Source: Planococcus sp. (in: firmicutes) (GTDB lineage Bacteria > Bacillota > Bacilli > Bacillales_A > Planococcaceae). From it: a stretch of 9,228 nucleotides of DNA. Both the position numbers and the translations under genes were made by a program. A model generated the notes under the pieces. That model was given only the letters and a program-made list of their open reading frames with translations, did no database searches and was not told the origin of the DNA. Positions 6,486-9,228 of this stretch are shown here, piece by piece (the first letter of the stretch is position 1; each line of letters starts with the position of its first letter). The stretch covers positions 1-9,228 of the forward strand of contig JASKZU010000256.1 of NCBI GenBank assembly GCA_030147455.1, in the 5' to 3' direction.

Positions 6486-8084
6486 TTATAAGTAATTTCC
6501 AATAAAAGGTTTCCACTGAATCTCCAAGCTGCTACACTTCCAACTTTTGACCAACTGATAGTTCGAGTGCTTTTTTCGGTCAGGTTTTCCGACCGCTGTA
6601 TACGGAAGGCTTTCTACGAATTTGATCGTACGCGGAATTTCAAAGGGAGACAGATGGCTGCCCAGCCAAATTTTCAGTGCGTGTTCGGTAAGCACCGCAT
6701 TTTCATGCAGCTGGACAAAACCCGTTAAGACTTGCCCATGGTGTGCATCGCTCTCCCCGACAACGATGGCATCTTGTATGCCCGGATGCTGGGTTACGAC
6801 TTTTTCTACTTGCTCCGGATAGATATTGTTTCCTGCAGATACGATTAAATCATCGGCTCTTCCCAACAAAAAATAATCGCCGTGTTTATTACGGTAGCCG
6901 ATATCGCCTGTATTTATCCATTGCTTACGTGCACTGTCCATCGACCATTTGTTGCACATGCAAAATTGTCCGATCTCACCTGCACTTGCTTTTTTGCCGT
7001 TCCGTCGGACATTCAACTTGCCGCCAGCAATCTTTTTGCCGAGTGTGTTCGCATGCCGCGCAAGATCATTCGGCGTTGCGATAAGGTTCAAACCGGTTTC
7101 AGAAGTGCCGTACAAATTGTACAGCACATTTCCTAATCGGTTTTGCACCCGGCTGACAACAGAAGTATCCAGACGCGCGCCGCCCGACGCGATGCAAGCA
7201 AGAGACCGCAAGCTTTCGACATCAGTTTTCAGCAATTGATGGATCATTAACGGCACCACCGTGATAACTTCTACCTGCTGCTTTTCAATAAGGGCGCACG
7301 CTTTAGCAGCATCAAAACGATCTTGTAAAACGACTTTTTTCCCGAGCGCCATAAATGCAAGCAATACCGCGATTCCGTATCCATGAAATATCGGTGTTGC
7401 CACAAATGCAGTCCGGTAATTCAACAATTGCAGACGGCCGATCAGCCCGTTGAATGGAGCAAGAAAGCGAAAAATCGACGGCTGGTGCATAATTTCTTTC
7501 GGGGTTCCGGTTGTGCCGCCTGTCAGCAATGATATGTTTCCGCTTGAAGCCCTTGGCAGCTTCCACTCTGCCACTCTTTCCGCGGTTAAGCTGTTGATAG
7601 AAGGTGCAGTCTCGTGATAGCTGGGAATGCGGTTGTTTTCAAAAGGTGATTGATCAAGTTTCTCGCTGAATTCATTATCGTAAATGACTAAATCAAAAGG
7701 CTGCTTTGCAACAAGGCGATTAAATTGAGATTGGCTGATCGAATGATTGACTAAATACACATTGGCTCCAGCACGGGAAACGGCAAAAAGGCTTTGTACG
7801 AGCGAAGCGTGGTTTTTGCAGAGCAGCGCGACATTTTGCCCTTTTTCAAGCTTGTATCGCTCCCGCAATCGGCATGCCAACTGTTCGCATTGCTGCTGGA
7901 GGGCGGCATAGGAAATCGTCTGCCGGTCATCCACCAATGCAATTCGGTCGCGATTCCGTGAACCAGCTGTAGTAAACAGCAACATTAAATTAATGCCATT
8001 TTTGTTGATTTCGCCGAAGAGACGAATGAGTCCTGATGGCGTCAATAAGCCTAAGTGAAATAATGCGCATAGCAACTTAAGCAT
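6486..8084 (-). CDS. AMP-forming acyl-CoA synthetase-like enzyme
   Basis: A 532-residue member of the adenylate-forming (ANL) superfamily, which activates a carboxylic acid with ATP to an acyl-AMP and normally passes it to coenzyme A. Motifs are complete: the P-loop LLTGGTTGTPK (187-197), YGTSETG (325-331), TGD (392-394), GRADDLIVSAGNNIYP (408-423) and the C-terminal GKPDRKK with catalytic Lys500. The first 25 or so residues are hydrophobic/amphipathic and may hold the protein to the membrane. After the catalytic lysine there is an unusual tail of about 30 residues rich in Trp, Ser and hydrophobics, where related enzymes soon end. The start overlaps the SDR gene by 8 bp (ATGCTTAA) and has AAAGGAG 11 bases upstream, so the two are translationally linked. 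The SDR partner points to a fatty or other hydrophobic acid as substrate; this is inference. Coumarate-CoA ligase, benzoate-CoA ligase or OleC-like activity cannot be ruled out from sequence. Confidence 0.88.
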   Translation of the reverse strand: MLKLLCALFHLGLLTPSGLIRLFGEINKNGINLMLLFTTAGSRNRDRIALVDDRQTISYAALQQQCEQLACRLRERYKLEKGQNVALLCKNHASLVQSLFAVSRAGANVYLVNHSISQSQFNRLVAKQPFDLVIYDNEFSEKLDQSPFENNRIPSYHETAPSINSLTAERVAEWKLPRASSGNISLLTGGTTGTPKEIMHQPSIFRFLAPFNGLIGRLQLLNYRTAFVATPIFHGYGIAVLLAFMALGKKVVLQDRFDAAKACALIEKQQVEVITVVPLMIHQLLKTDVESLRSLACIASGGARLDTSVVSRVQNRLGNVLYNLYGTSETGLNLIATPNDLARHANTLGKKIAGGKLNVRRNGKKASAGEIGQFCMCNKWSMDSARKQWINTGDIGYRNKHGDYFLLGRADDLIVSAGNNIYPEQVEKVVTQHPGIQDAIVVGESDAHHGQVLTGFVQLHENAVLTEHALKIWLGSHLSPFEIPRTIKFVESLPYTAVGKPDRKKHSNYQLVKSWKCSSLEIQWKPFIGNYL

Positions 8085-8934
8085 GTTTCTTTTGCTCCTT
8101 TAGTATTACGCGCTGGGAAACTGCCCATTCAAGCGGTGTGCGGAAGACTACTGAACCAAGCTGCCCGAATACGAGCCACCACGGCTTCAGGCTTCTTTTT
8201 CTTGTATAAAGTGCTCGCCCGATCCAATGGGCTGCATGAACCGGTGACATGGCCGGAGCATTGGCATAAGCAGCTGTCGGCAGAATCATCGGCGTTCTCA
8301 CGAGCGGCAAGTAAACGGTTGTCGCTGCGATGCCTCCAGCGAAAAGCTCAGGTTGAGCGGAACGCAGCCACATGTCGAATGCCCCCTTGGACGACTGGTA
8401 GGCAGCCCAATAAGGAATTGGCATAAGCAATGCGTTAATGGTCGATATGTTGACGATATGCCCATTGTTTTTTTCCAGCAGCGGAACGAGCGATAAGACC
8501 AGCTGTACAGGAGCAAAATAATTGATAGCCATCGTGCGGGTAAAATCATGGTAACGATCTAATGACTTCATAATGGGCCGGTTAATCGAAAGGCCTGCAT
8601 TGTTGATGAAGATGTCCACACCGTTCGGCAGCTGGTGAAGAAACGCCAGGAAGCCGATTAATTCGAGTTCGTTTCGCAAGTCGGCTTTGTAAATGCTCAC
8701 GCTCGCTGTGCCTTTTTCGATTTCTTCTTTGGCTCGCTTCAGCTGTTCTTCTCTTCTTGCCACTAAAACAATGTGAGCAGTCGTGTTTCGTAAAAGGCGG
8801 GCTGTTTCTTTGCCGATTCCTGAGCTCGCTCCTGTAATAACAATTGTTTTGTTGTTGACGGCACTGATCATTCTAGAAATATCGCATGCAGGAGAGAAAA
8901 ACAGGAGGTTTTCCAACCATGTATAATTGCGCAT
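8077..8934 (-). CDS. Short-chain dehydrogenase/reductase, fatty-acyl-CoA-reductase-like
   Basis: A 285-residue classical SDR. It has the cofactor loop TGASSGIG (34-41), NNAG (111-114), Asn138, Ser164 and the catalytic YxxxK pair Tyr179/Lys183. Arg60-Arg61 after the second strand suggest NADP(H). Several stretches (SLDRYHDF, TMAINYF, LPLVRTPMI with the following Pro-Thr, and a Ser-Pro-x-x-Ala-Ala block) recall the reductase domain of bacterial fatty-acyl-CoA reductases, which make fatty aldehydes from acyl-CoA. I judge this from memory of the family, so substrate is uncertain. A tail from about residue 247 is basic and aromatic (KRSLKPWW) and could sit on the membrane. The ATG ending at 8934 has a G-rich site, GAAGGGGG, 7 bases upstream; this gives about 25 residues before the fold starts. 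A start at Met22 lacks a binding site. It is the first gene of the minus-strand run and overlaps the acyl-CoA-synthetase-like gene. Confidence 0.88.
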   Translation of the reverse strand: MRNYTWLENLLFFSPACDISRMISAVNNKTIVITGASSGIGKETARLLRNTTAHIVLVARREEQLKRAKEEIEKGTASVSIYKADLRNELELIGFLAFLHQLPNGVDIFINNAGLSINRPIMKSLDRYHDFTRTMAINYFAPVQLVLSLVPLLEKNNGHIVNISTINALLMPIPYWAAYQSSKGAFDMWLRSAQPELFAGGIAATTVYLPLVRTPMILPTAAYANAPAMSPVHAAHWIGRALYTRKRSLKPWWLVFGQLGSVVFRTPLEWAVSQRVILKEQKKHA

Positions 8935-8946
8935 CAAGCAACCCCC

Positions 8947-8958
8947 TTCTTATAAGAA
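8947..8958. repeat. Perfect palindrome TTCTTATAAGAA before the SDR gene
   Basis: This 12-bp perfect palindrome overlaps the upstream edge of the SDR ribosome binding site. Its left nine bases, TTCTTATAA, recur in direct orientation at 8991-8999, 44 bp away, where they overlap the candidate -10 element. The spacing is about four helical turns. It could be an operator, but the region is AT-rich and chance is possible. Confidence 0.35.
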
Positions 8959-8995
8959 AAAAAGTCATGTCATAAGTAATTTTCTAACTTTTCTT

Positions 8996-9025
8996 ATAAT
9001 AGATTTTACCATTTAAACTTGTATA
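8996..9025 (-). promoter_or_regulatory. Candidate promoter of the SDR/acyl-CoA synthetase operon
   Basis: On the minus strand TATACA (9020-9025, 4 of 6) and TATTAT (8996-9001, 5 of 6) are 18 bases apart, giving a start near 8989 and a leader of about 55 nt. The whole stretch 8950-9080 is AT-rich, so this choice is tentative. Confidence 0.35.
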
Positions 9026-9083
9026 AAAATTAATTTTTTAACAGTCTACAAATAAACCTGAACTAGCTATTCTTAGCTTATAC

Positions 9084-9112
9084 AAAAAAGCCTTTCATTA
9101 TCGAAAGGCCTT
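9084..9112 (-). terminator. Rho-independent terminator of the right-edge gene
   Basis: On the minus strand a perfect 7-bp stem, GCCTTTC with GAAAGGC, encloses a 6-base loop and is followed at once by six U residues (A run at 9084-9089 on the plus strand). It lies about 26 bases after the stop codon at 9138-9140 and separates that gene from the SDR operon. Confidence 0.88.
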
Positions 9113-9137
9113 TAAAGAGGTTTTACAATTTTTTAAG

Positions 9138-9228
9138 TTAAGTATTTTTCTGCTCTTCCAAAATTGACTGGACAAAAGCCTCTTTGCCATTCGTGTACTC
9201 ATTGATGTCAGTTTGCGCTTTGTTTACT
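9138..9228 (-). CDS. C-terminal end of an unidentified protein (cut by window edge)
   Basis: One minus-strand frame is open from the window edge to a TAA at 9138-9140 and encodes 29 residues, hydrophilic and rich in Asn, Glu, Gln and Lys, ending EEQKNT. A coding origin is supported by the terminator placed just downstream; one of the other two frames is stopped within seven codons. The fragment is too short to assign a family. Its helical, acidic-polar end would fit many proteins, including the last helix of an extracellular solute-binding protein, but that is only a guess. Confidence 0.6.
   Translation of the reverse strand, partial: VNKAQTDINEYTNGKEAFVQSILEEQKNT

Noticed and set aside
5340..6560. 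Similar Trp/Leu-Glu-Ile-Gln endings in the nucleotidyltransferase-like and acyl-CoA synthetase proteins
   Set aside because: The shared stretch is only four to five residues and the DNA similarity is short; treated as coincidence rather than a duplicated segment.
8935..9228. Possible mobile-element or attachment-site boundary in the AT-rich right end
   Set aside because: No inverted terminal repeats, transposase fragment, tRNA or integrase is visible; AT-richness is explained by promoter and terminator sequence.

Overview
The window looks like chromosome of a low-to-mid GC Firmicute, most likely Bacillales and perhaps a Planococcaceae member. This is inferred from the AAGGAGG-type ribosome binding sites, GTG/TTG start usage, stem-plus-U-run terminators and the character of the proteins; no rRNA or other marker gene is present to confirm it. 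There are nine protein genes, two of them cut by the window edges. I see no tRNA, rRNA, CRISPR array, transposase, phage gene or attachment site.

Left part (1-5208): central carbon and C1 metabolism. On the minus strand lie the 5' two-thirds of a cyclase/kynurenine-formamidase-like gene (cut by the left edge), a terminator, and the tightly coupled pair hxlB-hxlA. HxlA (3-hexulose-6-phosphate synthase) fixes formaldehyde onto ribulose 5-phosphate, and HxlB (6-phospho-3-hexuloisomerase) turns the product into fructose 6-phosphate. Divergent from them, on the plus strand, are zwf (glucose-6-phosphate dehydrogenase) and gnd (6-phosphogluconate dehydrogenase), ending in a strong terminator. With phosphoglucose isomerase (not in the window) these four enzymes make a closed loop: formaldehyde enters at HxlA, CO2 leaves at Gnd, and ribulose 5-phosphate is regenerated. 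This is the dissimilatory ribulose monophosphate cycle, which detoxifies formaldehyde and yields reduced cofactor. The 235-bp divergent intergenic region carries an 11/12-identical pair of inverted AAGT-N4-ACTT dyads and a tandem GTATAC repeat around candidate promoters, which suggests common control. No hxlR-type regulator gene lies in the window.

Right part (5338-8934): a minus-strand run, read right to left, of an SDR oxidoreductase, an AMP-forming acyl-CoA-ligase-like enzyme (8-bp overlap), a four-helix membrane protein, and a small nucleotidyltransferase-like protein. The SDR resembles the reductase domain of fatty-acyl-CoA reductases, so the first two genes could activate and then reduce a fatty acid; that is inference. 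The last two genes share strand and close spacing, but no functional link is evident.

Right edge (9084-9228): the last 29 codons of an unidentified minus-strand gene, followed by its terminator.

Nothing here is clearly a new biological system. The points most worth checking are the shared operators between hxlAB and zwf, the unusual cofactor-specificity residues of Gnd, and the SDR/ligase pair.
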